Below, piece after piece: positions 18,365-31,083 of a stretch of DNA of 64,000 nucleotides. Numbering within the stretch: the stretch's first letter is position 1; each line of letters starts with the position of its first letter. A program made the position numbers and the translations under genes. Source of the DNA: Synaphobranchus kaupii (taxonomy: Eukaryota; Chordata; Actinopteri; Anguilliformes; Synaphobranchidae); NCBI GenBank assembly GCA_029718625.1, contig CM056387.1, forward strand, positions 32,682,105 to 32,746,104, given 5' to 3'. Below the pieces are notes generated by a model. It worked only from the letters and a program-made list of their open reading frames with translations. It searched no databases and was not told the DNA's origin.

Positions 18365-19129
18365 TAGGGCATTATGTAACAGCACATGCTGAATGGAACT
18401 GAGAGACTTGCGCATTTTGCATCCCAGCAGCCAATCAGCCTGATCTGTCTCCTGCTGAACCACTGCTCTGCACTGTACCTGCGCAACCTGATTACCCATC
18501 TCACCTGCTCACCTGTTCACCCTGATTACCCATCTCACATGTTGCCCCTGGAACATCACTGCACAGTTCTGCCTGAGCTCTCAACTGATAACATTTTTTC
18601 CTGTTTTGGCATTGTTGATGTCGCTAACAAAAGATCCAAAATGGTGTTCACCCTGCACCATTTTGTGCCCTTTCGCTGTTACAATCAAAGCGAATCTTGA
18701 TTTCCTTTGCCACAACTGAATAGACTTTGGAAAAATAAATGAGAAGGTGAATAAATAAATCACACACTGAATTGACACGTTTAACAAGAAGTATGCCTGT
18801 CCGTCTGTCTTCAGGTACGGGGTTTCCCCACATTTGAAAACAAATCGCTTCTGTTGACACAAGTGTCTGATCTACACACAGACATTAGCAGTGTATTTCT
18901 GTGTTTTGAGGAGAGGGAGACAATTCCCAAATCCACCCATGGTTCCCTTGTATGATTTGAGATCTCCAATGGAAAACTCAGGAGTGTGTATACCTCTGCC
19001 AACCGCTTTAAGCAACACCTGCCCTGTCTTACTGATTGCTGCGATGTTGTTGGGGAAGGTGGTAAAAGGGGTGGTTGTAATGGGTCGGTGTGGGGTCCGA
19101 ATCCGAGGAGGGAGGGTGGGAGCTCACCT
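18365..19129. other. No gene seen
   Basis: Unique-looking sequence with two short near-repeats of CCTGATTACCCATCTCAC (18485-18540). No coding exon or RNA gene is recognisable. Confidence 0.4.
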
Positions 19130-19248
19130 TTAATCCCCTTAGGCCCCTATGATATAAGAGCAGCACCCTCCACATCATCCACTCTAAGACAGCCAAATCC
19201 AGACTGCACTGCCTGAGGTTAAGAGAAAAGCTGCTACCCACACTGCTG
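19130..19248 (+). promoter_or_regulatory. Candidate PDE6G promoter and noncoding first exon
   Basis: TAATCC (19131-19136), the core of photoreceptor CRX/OTX sites, lies 17 bases before TATAAG (19153-19158). A first exon would begin near 19180 and end at 19248 at the donor CTG-GTGAGTAC. An acceptor (CTACCAG) at about 20487 would join it to the exon carrying the PDE6G ATG. TATA, CRX-type site and splice signals are seen; their use is inferred. Confidence 0.45.
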
Positions 19249-19770
19249 GTGAGTACAGTGCTACAAACTGGCACGTGCTGTGCTGTGCTGTACTGTGCGT
19301 ACCTCGCACGGCATGGACTACAGGCCATGTTAGATTAAGTTAAAATGTATTGCTCACTTCCACTTGAAATTGATCTTTCGACTCAACCGCAACGACATCT
19401 TTCTTAACAACGTGTGACTAAAATGACACATCAAGTATGCAATCGAAATAGCACGAGAACAGCAGTACATCAGAATTTAGAAGGGTGACCTAGTTGAACA
19501 ATGCACAAAGAGACAGCTGATGTGTTGTGGCTGTGCTATAGGTTTAGTAGATGCACTACTCTGTGGGGTAAAGGACTTGTTAAAGATCTTCCTGCTGGAC
19601 CTTGGCATTCTGATACAGCAGCCTGAAGGAAGCCTTGTAAGCTGGACCTTGATAAGATGTGAGAAATGTGAGGCTGGGGACCTGTGTATTCCTATGCATG
19701 CGATGTTAAATTAGTCACAGTCGGTTGTACGGTTTTTCAGTTATTAAGCGTGATCCAATGATAAGTGGAT

Positions 19771-19771
<1 letters not shown>

Positions 19772-19801
<30 letters not shown>
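19772..19801. repeat. G homopolymer, 30 bases
   Basis: An uninterrupted run of G. Its length is unreliable in any assembly. It lies in the intron between the inferred noncoding exon and the coding exons. Confidence 0.9.
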
Positions 19802-19802
<1 letters not shown>

Positions 19803-20604
19803 GGAGGGGCGATCAGTGAGTGACTAGGAGATAGGGAACCAGGGTGTTCTTCTCAGTTTGAATCCGGGTTGGGATTGGGGGTGGGGGATGGTTAACCCCC
19901 ATGCAATGCTGCAGTCAACAGCCCCTTCTTGCATTTATAAATAATGTAATTTATAACCTTATAAATATAACATTGAACAAATAATTTTGGACTAGACTAC
20001 TAGCACTGCTATAAAGTGATGGCTCGTTAGATTGAGCAAGGGATTATGGGAAGTGTGTCAGTGATAGGATGATACCCTTCCCCAGTCCTGAGAGATCTGC
20101 ATTTATAAATGTTCCTCCATCCCTCTTGCGAACAAACAAGATGATTCTGGGTGCTGTATTACATTTGAATGAATATTCTTGTATTGCAATGGTGATAGCC
20201 TCAGTGGTGGAGAGGCCGTTCTATCAATGTTAAGAGTTTGCCATCTCGTTTGCAGAGAGAATCTGTCCAGACACCAGAGGTTTGTGGACTCCCAACCCCA
20301 ATTGCTACCCTGGAAAGCCTGAAGGGTGCCTATGGCTGAATTATTTGTTAGGAGCAGAATTTTTGAAGAAAATCCTAGATACTTATATACTAGTGATTTT
20401 AATAATTTAATTTAGCAAAAAAGGGAATTCAGTTCAGTTGAAGTCCCATGAAGTATATGATATTTTTTCTCTCTCTCTATCTACCAGTCGGCTCCATCTT
20501 CACCCCCAGAGCCCCAAACAGCCCCTGGCTCCTCTCCTCCACCCACCCACACTCATCCAGCTCTTCATATCTCCACCTCTTGCCGGCCGTCGAGTCGCCG
20601 AGTC

Positions 20605-22127
20605 ATGAACTTAGCGGCAGCCCAGCCCGAGGTCAAGGCCAGCGCCCGTGTGTCCGGCGGTATCGCGGCTGCCGCTGCGCCGCGTAACGGACCGCCAAAG
20701 TTCAAGCTGAGGTCGACCCGTCAGTTCAAGAGCAGGCCCCCGAAGAGGGGCGTCCTGGGGTCAGTACAAAATAGCCACAAAACGCCTCCATTCAAACCCC
20801 CAGTAGTGATCCGGTGCTCTGAACATCCATTCATAGAATTGCTCTTCATGCCCATTTAACAATTTAACAAAGTAACAAATTAATTATTTTTATTTTATAT
20901 GCTTTACAATGTGCGTATATGTTATTTACTTTCAAACTAATCTGTGAGTGTTTGATGATAATTGCCTGCTGGTGGCTCCAGCTCACTCAAGTAGCTGCAA
21001 TAATCTTAGTTGAGACACTGCTGTTGAACGTGTGACCAAGTTATTTAACCCTATTTAATTTCTATGTTTTGAATCATTTATGTTTGGGGTCAAATTGACC
21101 TCAACAGTTTAAACCGACACAAAACTATTGTAATAGAAAAAATTTGACACTTTGTGCGTCAAATTGACCCCAAATATAATAGGAGGGTTAAGCTGGAAGA
21201 CTTCACTGTCCATCCATACAAATGCATAAAATGTAAACTCTTGAAGAAGTCCTGGACTAGTGTCTACAGATATGACCACCATTTCTAATACTACTGCTGC
21301 TACTACTCTACTACTACAACTACTACGGCTGAAACTACACGTATAATAATGCCTCCACTGCAACTTCTAATGCCATATACAACACCCAGCAGTGTCCCTG
21401 TTTTTGTAGCACTGTCCTGTCTCTGATAAGCTCCCAGGTTTAAATGATTGAAATCCTTAAACTGTGCATGACATTAACCAAATCTTGCCATTACAGACTC
21501 GGTGATGATATTCCTGGGATGGAAGGCTTAGGAATGGGTAGGATTGCCTTGTTTTTAAAAATATATACTTTTTAAATGTATTTAAGTAATAATATCAGCA
21601 TTCTATAACATAAATAAGGCATCATTTTAAGAATACCGAATCTGTGCTTAAATTATTACAACCATTGTTTTACTAGGATGTCATATTAATATTAAGAAAC
21701 TCAATTGTAAGTGCGATCTTGCCAAATCCATGTAAAAAAATAAAATAAAAAAGAGTTCACACTATAGGGAGACCCATGTATGTTGTATCCCGACAAAGAG
21801 TGTGCACTTGTATAGTGTCCCTGTGATGTGATTGTGAGCCACTGGGTGGACTCGCTTTGCAAGCGGGAGGCCTCCCGACCCCGACCGTGTTCCGCAATAG
21901 TTTTGCACAAAACCATGTGATGTGGTATACCCTGACATGGTCAAAACAAGTCCACCCAACGATATCTCATTGGTGTGCGCAAGAGATTATTGTCACTGCA
22001 GAGAAAAGGAGGAAGTGGATAATGAGGCCTTTGTTCTATTTCCCCTGCAGACATCACCGTCATCTGTCCCTGGGAAGCTTTCAGCCACCTGGAGATCCAT
22101 GAATTGGCTCAGTATGGCATCATCTGA
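20605..22127 (+). CDS. pde6g: Retinal cGMP phosphodiesterase 6 inhibitory gamma subunit
   Basis: Three coding exons: 20605-20759, 21497-21537 and 22051-22127 (155, 41 and 77 bases, 90 codons plus stop), all with GT-AG borders and joining in frame. The product keeps the polycationic region GPPKFK...[12 protein letters not shown], which binds the catalytic subunits and transducin, and the C-terminal inhibitory part [11 protein letters not shown] and [10 protein letters not shown] to AQYGII, which plugs the catalytic site. The MNL start favours rod-type PDE6G over cone PDE6H. It is three residues longer than the mammalian 87 because of an Ala run (IAAAAAP), which also removes the Thr at the equivalent of position 22, a known phosphorylation site; the Thr in RSTRQF is kept. 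Confidence 0.93.
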
Positions 22128-25100
22128 GTCCTCCGCCTTCCCACAATCCTCTCTGTGTCACCCTCCATCCCACTCAAGCAACCTGTCTCGAGCCTGCTTT
22201 ATGCAGGAGTCCAGCTGGATCTGTACAAGACGCACACATTTTGCGGGACAAAGCAAACAGCTAAATATGATTATGGAAATTAAATTAAAAAAAAATTTTT
22301 TTTTTAAACACGGACACTGAGACTGTTACTCTTAATAACTGTGTTTTTTTGTTGTTGTTTGTTTGTTTCTGGTATTACCTGCAGCCAAAGTTCACTGCCC
22401 TCTCGGCCTTTGCGTAACACTTTCTTTCTTTCCTCGGGAAATCGATGTTGGCTTCTGTAATTCTATGTTGTAGACTACTTCTCTTAAAATGTTTATTAAT
22501 ATAACTTTAAATTAAGATTTTCATGAACTTAACTTGTTTAAATGTGTAGTAACACGCTGCTTTTATTCTTGCTTTGGTTTTTTACCATTTTCTCCATATG
22601 TACACTCAGGGATAAAAGCTTTTGTTTGTGTCATTTGTTTGTGACCTTCGCAGTAACAAAATAATCGCACGGCCACTGGAACTTACGTGTGGGCTGCTTT
22701 GGTTCTGAAGTTCAGTCTAAAGAGGATGTTTGGCATACTGTGAAGACAGTATTCCGTGATGAATGACTTAACTGGATAAGGGAAAGTTGGGTTTTTATTG
22801 AAGGCAGTGGTCCCATTGACTTAAGGAATAAATTGGGAGTCCTTCGTCAAGGATAAAATGAAAAATAAAGCTCGAGACGAAAATGAAAAGGGGGAGGAGC
22901 CAAGAGTCAGAGCCCAGGGTGGAGAAAAAAGCTTTGATGGCGGCCAGAGAACCTCCCATTGTGGGAGAGGCCAAAGTCCCGGTCCCCAGAGACAAACGTG
23001 GACCCTGTTTCCCCCCAGATAACGGGGGAAACGAGACAAGCTATCTAGAGGAGCCAATGTAATGAGTTGTGTTGATTGGGTTTTGTACCAAAGGTGTTGG
23101 GTTGTAAGTGTCTTTGGGTTTTTCTTTTTTGTTTGGTTGAGAGTTTGATAGGGTAACATATAAGTGAAATGTAATGTGTTTGATTTGATTGCTTGTATAA
23201 TTGTATTGTTCTGTGGTTTGGCTTTCTAATAAAAAAATAAATCTGTTTCTAGTTTTCAGGCAAACTACTGGCCTTATCTTAATTCTGGCCTTAAACATTT
23301 TAGCTACATTTCTTGATAAGCGCATGCATGACAGCTGAATTAAGACGGTTGTTGTGTCCCTATATGAAACTATGTTTTACTGTGATCTAATCTACGAGTG
23401 AATCAGTGTTGGTGACAGTGTATACAGCCAATTAGCTTATTTGTCCAGGGTAATTGGTGTACACAAAAACCTGCATACCCACCCAGACCTCCAGGACCAG
23501 AATTGTCCATCCCTGCTCTCGACAAACAATACGATGCAGTGTGCAATGATGGCCACCAGATGGTAGCCCTAAACTCTAAATTGAGGACACAGGACAATGT
23601 TGCTACTTTACACTGGTACTAACAGCAGGTACAGATATAGGAGATACCATGCAAATAGTGGACTGCAACACACAGAATTAGACCTAAGTGTGTGTGTATT
23701 TTCATAGAGTCTAAAGCATGTCCAGCACTGCCTTCAAGCCTGGATTTGAGCACCAAAAGCATCTCTGCCTCTACTTCATTGCCCAGGGGACCAGTTACAC
23801 ACGTTGCCAACACAGTTCCAAAAAACATTTCCTGAATCCTGATATCAAAGTAAAATTCACATCATTTAACTTAAAAAAAAAAAAAACTTGTATCCTTGGT
23901 CTGCTTACAGAACCCATCCTTAAGAAAATCCCCAACTTGCTTACAGAACCCCACACATGTTCTGGGTGTATTTTACAAGGTACTGCACTTTATATATATA
24001 ATGTAATATATATTCACATGCAGAAATGAAGTAAAATGTCCTTAAATGATACAGAAACTAAACCCCTGCAGTCCTCCACAAAGCATTGATCCCGCGATAT
24101 ACCTTCACGTGGTTGTGCTAAAACGTCCTTCTGTTCCACATGCAGGAAGCGGGCCTGTTTCCACTCTAAGAGTCAGCAGCGGCAATAGTGCTGGCCCTAT
24201 GTTATTGCAGCCAGATTCTATATCTGGACAGGCTAAATAATGTGTTACCCAAAAATCCCCTTTCATCAGGCTCACCTGCTTACCCGGCAGGGGAACGGGT
24301 CAAATCGGATCGGCACGTCAGGGACACGGGTTCTGAGCGAGCCGTTTCAATCCCCCAGACGCAAAGCGAATCGATCATCCTTCGTCGGTGTCACTCTCTC
24401 ATTGTTTGCACACGGCCAGAGAGCGCGCCCAGACAGCCCTCCTGCCTTCCTCTTCAGTGTGTCTGCAGCGGTAAGACCGCCTGTAATGGCGTCCTCGCCC
24501 GGGTTTATGAGACACATTGCCTCAGATAGCGGTTTAATCAGGAAACCCCTGCGGGCGGGCATACCGCAGTCCTGAGAGGCCACACCTCCTCAAGGGTCAA
24601 GTGAATAACCCCTGACAAGGCTGGGCAATAAAACGTAATACATTTCTCCCAACTCACTTGTGTCCCAGGTTCTTTACTTTTCTGAAGAACATGAACCCAC
24701 AGACCTCCCACCACTATCACCGGTTCATTACAAGGCCTGAAACAGGCAGGTAAAGTATTATTAATACCTATAAGTGTATGAACTGTTCCTTGCCTTGCCA
24801 CGTCTAAGTGTTTGTGAAAGATCGATAAACCCCCCATTTTTTTTTTAAAGTGTAAAAAATATTTTGCCTCTTTTTATGCTTTACGACGGGCATGAAATTG
24901 AATCCCCCCTGTGGAATTTGGCAGGCTGGCTACTCCGAAAGGGTGAGAATATACCCTTTTTTTTTTTTTAAGTAGACCCTTCTGCTTGTCCGTGGAGAGG
25001 AAAAAACAAGTAATATAGTTTTATTTTATAATGTCAGATTACATTTCAGGCACTTTGTTGCCCGCTTAACAAATTAATGAATATTAATAAAATATAAATC

Positions 25101-27719
25101 ATATTTTTAAAAGCCAGATGGCTGAAAACGTTTATTGAGAGTCCACCTGTCCAGACTTTGAGTACTGCATAGGTCTGTGGTATGTTATCATTTATTGGTG
25201 AACACTATATGTGAGAAAGAAAAAACTAAAAAATTGCATTTGAATAACAGCTGTCAGGTATACAGCTTTGAGATTACGGCCTCTGATAGAGAATGTATAA
25301 TGTGATATGGCAAACTTGCTCATAGTCCATTCAATAGTACTCGGTCAAGAGGCCTGCTCTGTTGACCTGACCTAGGATCTGCGGTTTCTCTCTGCCCCCT
25401 AGTCTACAGGCACAAAGGCAATTAAGTCACGCTGAGGCGCTGGCTAATCTATGATAACAATCTTAAAGTGGTCAGGGTGTCTTGTCTCCTTTTGAGGAAG
25501 AAACACCAGAACACAAAGATATTCATGGAATCCAGGGCCTAGCGTGGCCAGAGAATACCACATGGCCACCTTTTTCATTTTAAATGTTGAATGCATTCAA
25601 TTGAAATCATCAATTGAAAGTCTTAAGGTTGATGTAGATAATGGTTGTTAGGTCTGCCAGTTTGTAATTTACATTTTTGGCCCAAACTCCAGGTTCAAGC
25701 ATAGGCCAGGGTGTTACCACTGGTCTTCTCACATGGGGGTAATATTTTGCCCAAATTGAAGATTACACAAACTGCACAGATTTAATGATTGTACTAAAAT
25801 TATTGCACTAAAAATTAACTTCTGTTGTTAAAAGCAGGAGCAAACGTCCCTTTCTGATGAAGTACTCAATAGATTTAGTGAAATCACCTGCTTGAATGCC
25901 GATGTTTGGGACTTGTTATAAAGCGGTTAAAATCCTGAATATTTTAATAATAATTTAATGATGCTTAGTCCCTGTTTTGAGAAAGCTAAGTGCACATTAA
26001 TTAAGAAGTTAATTTGTCAGCTATTGGATAAAGCAGTCCTGGTCATGAAAAACAGTCTGACCCCCTACCCACTCCTTCCAAACTTACCTCACATCACCCA
26101 ATCAGGACTCAGGCCCCCTCAATGCGGGGGCAGAAAGGGGGAAGGAGAAGCTTTTTCTTACTGGGGTATTTTTATTGTTTTGTTGGTGAGTTGGGGGCTG
26201 TGGAGCGGGGAAGCGCTGCAGAATTCCTGGAGTCTACAGACAGAGAAGTTTTTCTTTGGTTTCGTAAACTCGTGACCGCTGAGTCATGGCATTTCTTTTA
26301 TTCATCCTGTGCTGAAATTGGATTATTCTGGCAAGTTCTGGTTGATCTCTCTCTCTTTTCCGGTAGCTTCAATTTAACATCTGGTTTTAATGTCTTCCTT
26401 TTTGTAAAGTATAAGCAGTGAGCCTACGTTCATTACTGAATGTACGATTCCAATTCATTACTCTAATTGGCAAATTTTTCCTCTAATAAAATTGTTTAAT
26501 CTAAAGACGTGATTTTGACTTTGTTTTGACTTGTTGGTTGATCCACCAGGTTACTGTTCGACTGACCTATCAACGAATTTGGCGATTTAAGTGATGATTG
26601 TCATTTTTAATAATAATTATTCAAATAAATGTATTAAATATAATTAAATGTATGGTTGAGTGATGGGTTTTAGCACACAATACTGCTTGTGTTCAGTATT
26701 CAGAGTGCTGGGCATTTTAACAAGGGTGTTGAGTGTTAGAACTGCTGGATTCAGAAAAATAAACACATTTTTCCTTAAACCTCACTTCCCCGACACAGCC
26801 TTCTTACCAATAAATTACTTGGAAGATAAGCCATTCATAATTAAGCCTTTAATACTGTACTATATGTAAATACGCTAGCTTCTTTTTTCTGTTGATTTAT
26901 AAAACAACATATTTTACTGACACAGACAGTGACAGGTAGGACAGAAGTTCCCTCTCTGGAATTTCAACTTTTTGCAGACTTCTGGTATAGAGCCAGTCGC
27001 TTAACTACTGTTCCACACCGACATCCAAACGGCAGGTCGTTATCTGAAGGATGCGGTATTGTCAAGCTCAGATTCTGGCTGTTGAGGGTCTAAAATATTT
27101 CCACATAGTGGGCCGAGAGTGGCAGGCAGCCGCGTGTTGGGGACCGTCCCACAGCAGGTGCAAAAAAAAATGTGGCTGGTGCCCCCGGTAACCCTTAATT
27201 TACTGTGTGTGGAGATCATCTCTCGGTGTGGGCCCGCGTATTTACGCTGAAGCCAGTGACCTTTCCCCCACTTTACCCAGTAGCCTCGTTCGTAAAATCC
27301 AATCTGATTACATCACAGGACACGCACACAAACACATTCACATGCACGTGAGCGCACAAAAACACATTTGCACACGCAAAGACACGCATGCGCTTACCCA
27401 CGCATTCTCACACACAAAGTTGTGAGGACCGTTGAGGGTGCGTTTGGATTAGACTGGGATGGTAATAAGCAGTCCTGTGTTGTTCTGTGTTGTGGGCAGG
27501 ACACAGCAGAGAGCTCAGCATGGAAACACTCCAGCTCTGCGTTTACTTACAGGTGTTTCCCCCCCCCTCTGTGTCTGCAAACATGTACGGGACTGTGATG
27601 ATGTGATGACATGAATGTGTGTGTCCGGTTAGCCTAGTCTCAAACGTCCTGCTGCTGCTGGTGACCAATGAGCACTCTCCGCGGAGGGGTCATTGACCAT
27701 TGGCTGCAGGACCGTTTTA
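22128..27719. other. Intergenic, no gene recognised
   Basis: A/T-rich host DNA with short frames of no recognisable family. A diverged dispersed repeat at about 23358-23520 (ACTGTGATCTAATCTA ... CCAGGACCAGAATTGTCC) has a second partial copy at about 42870-42955. Poly-T/A runs occur near 24838 and 24958. Confidence 0.4.
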
Positions 27720-27850
27720 GGCAAGGCAAGGTTTATTTGTACAGCACCTTTCAAACAGCAGGCAATTCAAAGTGCTTTACATGAAAAAAATAAAAGACAA
27801 TAAAACAAGACATAAAAGCACAGAACATTTAAAAGACAATATAAAAGTTT
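27720..27850. repeat. Teleost dispersed repeat with GGCAAGGTTTATTTGTA core
   Basis: The stretch GGCAAGGCAAGGTTTATTTG, then CAGCACCTTTC and GGCAATTCAAAGTGCTTTAC, then A-rich AAAAGACAATAAAA repeats, is a dispersed motif very common in fish genomes. The class is uncertain. Confidence 0.5.
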
Positions 27851-28353
27851 TAATACCCTTACCCGCCCTTCACACGCCCGGAAACCCCACGCTCCCGCCT
27901 TAAGGGGACATTCCGGACACTCGCCGGCGCGGAATGCACGGGGTCCGCGTCCCGTTGCTATGACAACAGCGGGACTGTTTTTACTGGTTCTGGTCTGCCC
28001 TCAGTCCTCCTGAGGTCCTCGACCCGGCCAGCTGTGCAGGCCGCCCGCACGTGTGCAACAGACCCAGCCTGGAAGCACTTACAATCCCAGCTGATAGGAA
28101 GGATGTAGCACTTTAGCAGGAGATGAGCTCAGATTATTTTAGCCCTGCGTTGTTTTATTAATCTTTTACCAACATTCCAAAGAGTTCTGACGGGCAAACT
28201 ATGTCAGAGAGGGGAGGGAGGGAGGGAGAGACAGGAGATGGGGAAGGAGGAACATGGAGAAAGGGAGTGAAAGAGAGCAGAAAGATTGTGAGAAAAAGAG
28301 CAAAAGATAGGCGAGACCCAATGAGAGAGAGCACTATGGACAAATAGAGGGGG

Positions 28354-28477
28354 TACGAAGATGGAGGCAATGAGGGACCTGAGGCTTGTCCTGGGGTGAT
28401 GACAGGGTGGAGTCATACGAAGATGGAGGCAATGAGGGACTTGAGGCTTGTCCTGGGGTGATGACAGGGTGGAGTCA
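28354..28477. repeat. Tandem duplication of 62 bp
   Basis: Two copies starting TACGAAGATGGAGGCAATGA at 28354 and 28416, differing by one base (GGACCTGAGG versus GGACTTGAGG). A recent duplication. Confidence 0.9.
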
Positions 28478-29040
28478 TACTTCTCCCAGCACAGCCTGCG
28501 CAGGTCTGTGTTGCTGGGAAACGCTGGCCAACACCCAAGACTCTGGAACGGATTAGCACTCTACTCCCTGGCAGGCATGCTGGGCCTGAGGTCTGGGGGC
28601 TTTGCAAGCAGCCTGGAGGCGGGGCCTGTGTGGAGTGGGGCGGAGCCTGAGCAAAAAGCAATCGCTTCTCCAACACACTAACCCACAATAGCAACAGCGA
28701 TTTAAAAAAAATAATAATAATAAAAATCCCACCCCCTTTTCTTTTTTCTTTCTTATTTGGAATTATGATTTGTGGAATTAAAGAATTTGATTATGATTGT
28801 GACTGCATCAGCTTAATAAGGCTCAACGGTGTCCGCCCCTCTCAACACCAGACGTGATTTAAATGTTAATGATTACAGCTTGCTCCAAGAACTGTTGCAA
28901 CTTGTGTGTGAGCTAAAATAGTATTAAATTTTATTGCACGCATTTCAAAGAATGCTGTCTGGGTCCAAATTACCTAAGTCTTTAAAAACACAAAAGCAGT
29001 ATCTCTCACCAACACACTTACTTACTCACTCACCCACTCA

Positions 29041-29126
29041 CTTTCTCTTTCTCTCTCTCTCTCTGTCTGTCTGTCTGTCACACACACAAACATGTGCAGG
29101 TACACTAAATCTCACACACACATACA

Positions 29127-29213
<87 letters not shown>
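29041..29213. repeat. (CT)n/(TCTG)n followed by (CA)n microsatellite
   Basis: A CT tract at about 29044-29065, TCTG units to 29080, and a long CA run at about 29112-29212. Confidence 0.95.
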
Positions 29214-29215
<2 letters not shown>

Positions 29216-29579
29216 TGGTCAGCCAGTGAATGGAATATGCATTGAGTGAAGCTTTGGCCAGTATCCGTTCCCCACAGTCAGTCCCTCTGTCGGACTTGTG
29301 ATTGACGGCCATACTTTCCTGTTTTGGTGAGATGGTCTAAAAAAAAAAGATAACGTCATCTTCCCAAGGTCTTCCAGCATCATGAATTAGGAAGTTTGGT
29401 TTTTGTATGCAATTTAAAATGTGTTGCAGTTTCTGCAGGACATTAGTTGTTGCCTGGGGACAGTGTTTCCATGACCAGTGGAAACGGAAACTGTTTGATC
29501 AAAGTGCTGGATGAACAATCCCGCTAAATCAATCATTAGTCATATGTTTCGAAGGTTCTGTGTTTTCCTGTTTTTAACA

Positions 29580-30840
29580 TAATCCCCCCCCCCCCCCTCT
29601 CCCACCCTTACCCCCTACCTCACCCACCCCCCCCTGTCCCCCCTCCAACTCCAACTCCTTGCTCTTCAGACCTTCCCTCACAAGTTAATTTTAATATATT
29701 TTTCTCTCCCACCGCTTACCTCACTCCCCCACCCACACCCTTACCCACTACCTCACTCCCCCACCCCTACCCTTACCCCACCTCACTCCCCCACCCTTAC
29801 CCACTACCTCACTCCCCCACCCCCACCCTTACCCCACCTCACTCCCCCACCCCCGCCCTTACCCCCACCTCACTCCCCCACCCTTACCCACTACCTCACT
29901 CCCCCACCCCCACCCTTACCCCACCTCACTCCCCCACCCCCACCCTTACCCCACCTCACTCCCCCACCCTTACCCACTACCTCACTCCCCCACCCTTACC
30001 CACTACCTCACTCCCCCACCCCCACCCTTACCCCACCTCACTCCCCCACCCCCACCCTTACCCCACCTCACTCCCCCACCCTTACCCACTACCTCACTCC
30101 CCCACCCTTACCCCACCTCACTCCCCCACCCTTACCCACTACCTCACTCCCCCACCCACACCCTTACCCCACCTCACTCCCCCACCCTTACCCCACCTCA
30201 CTCCCCCACCCTTACCCACTACCTCACTCCCCCACCCTTACCCACTACCTCACTCCCCCACCCCCACCCTTACCCCACCTCACTCCCCCACCCCCACCCT
30301 TACCCCACCTCACTCCCCCACCCTTACCCACTACCTCACTCCCCCCACCCACACCCTTACCCCACCTCACTCCCCCCACCCTTACCCACTACCTCACTCC
30401 CCCACCCCCACCCTTACCCCACCTCACTCCCCCACCCCCACCCTTACCCCACCTCACTCCCCCACCCTTACCCACTACCTCACTCCCCCCACCCCCACCC
30501 TTACCCCCACCTCACTCCCCCACCCTTACCCACTACCTCACTCTCCCCACCCCCACCCTTACCCCCACCTCACTCTCCCACCCCCACCCTTACCCCCACC
30601 TCACTCCCCCCACCCCCACCCTTACCCCCACCTCACTCCCCCACCCTTACCCACTACCTCACTCCCCCACCCCCACCCTTAGTCCCACCTCACTCCCCCA
30701 CCCTTACCCACTACCTCACTCCCCCACCCCCCACCCTTACCCCCACCTCACTCCCCCAACCTTACCCACTACCTCACTCTCCCACCCTTACCCACTACCA
30801 CACTCCCCCTCCCCCTCCCCCTCCCCCACCCCCGCCCACA
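29580..30840. repeat. C-rich minisatellite, about 1.25 kb
   Basis: About 45 variant units alternating between a 26-base type (CCTCACTCCCCCACCCTTAC + CCACTA) and a type of about 28-30 bases with an extra CCCCCAC and ending TTACCCCA. The order of the two types is itself partly periodic, as in higher-order repeats. The minus strand is G-rich with many runs of 3-5 G. It starts from a C run at 29584 and ends in CCCCCTCCCCCTCCCC. Confidence 0.95.
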
Positions 30841-30988
30841 CATTTCAGTCAGATTTTTCAACTTTGTTCCGTCAGTGACATACGAGCTAAATCCCCACTC
30901 CAGTAACCCAACTTTTCTCTGCTGATTCACATTCAAACTGAATTTGCGGTTTCTGGATTTTTCTTTGACACGTCAACACAAATCCACT

Positions 30989-31009
30989 CTCTGTCTCTCT
31001 CTCTGTCTC

Positions 31010-31081
<72 letters not shown>
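30989..31081. repeat. (TC)n microsatellite
   Basis: CTCTCTGTCTCTCTC units with ATC and GTC interruptions, about 90 bases. Confidence 0.95.

Positions 31082-31083
<2 letters not shown>

Noticed and set aside
18217..18504. Poly-His/Thr frames in the TG repeat
   Set aside because: Products of a dinucleotide repeat read in two frames.
29580..30840. Interstitial telomere array
   Set aside because: The unit has CCCTTACCC, not the vertebrate CCCTAA repeat, and a 26-30 base period.
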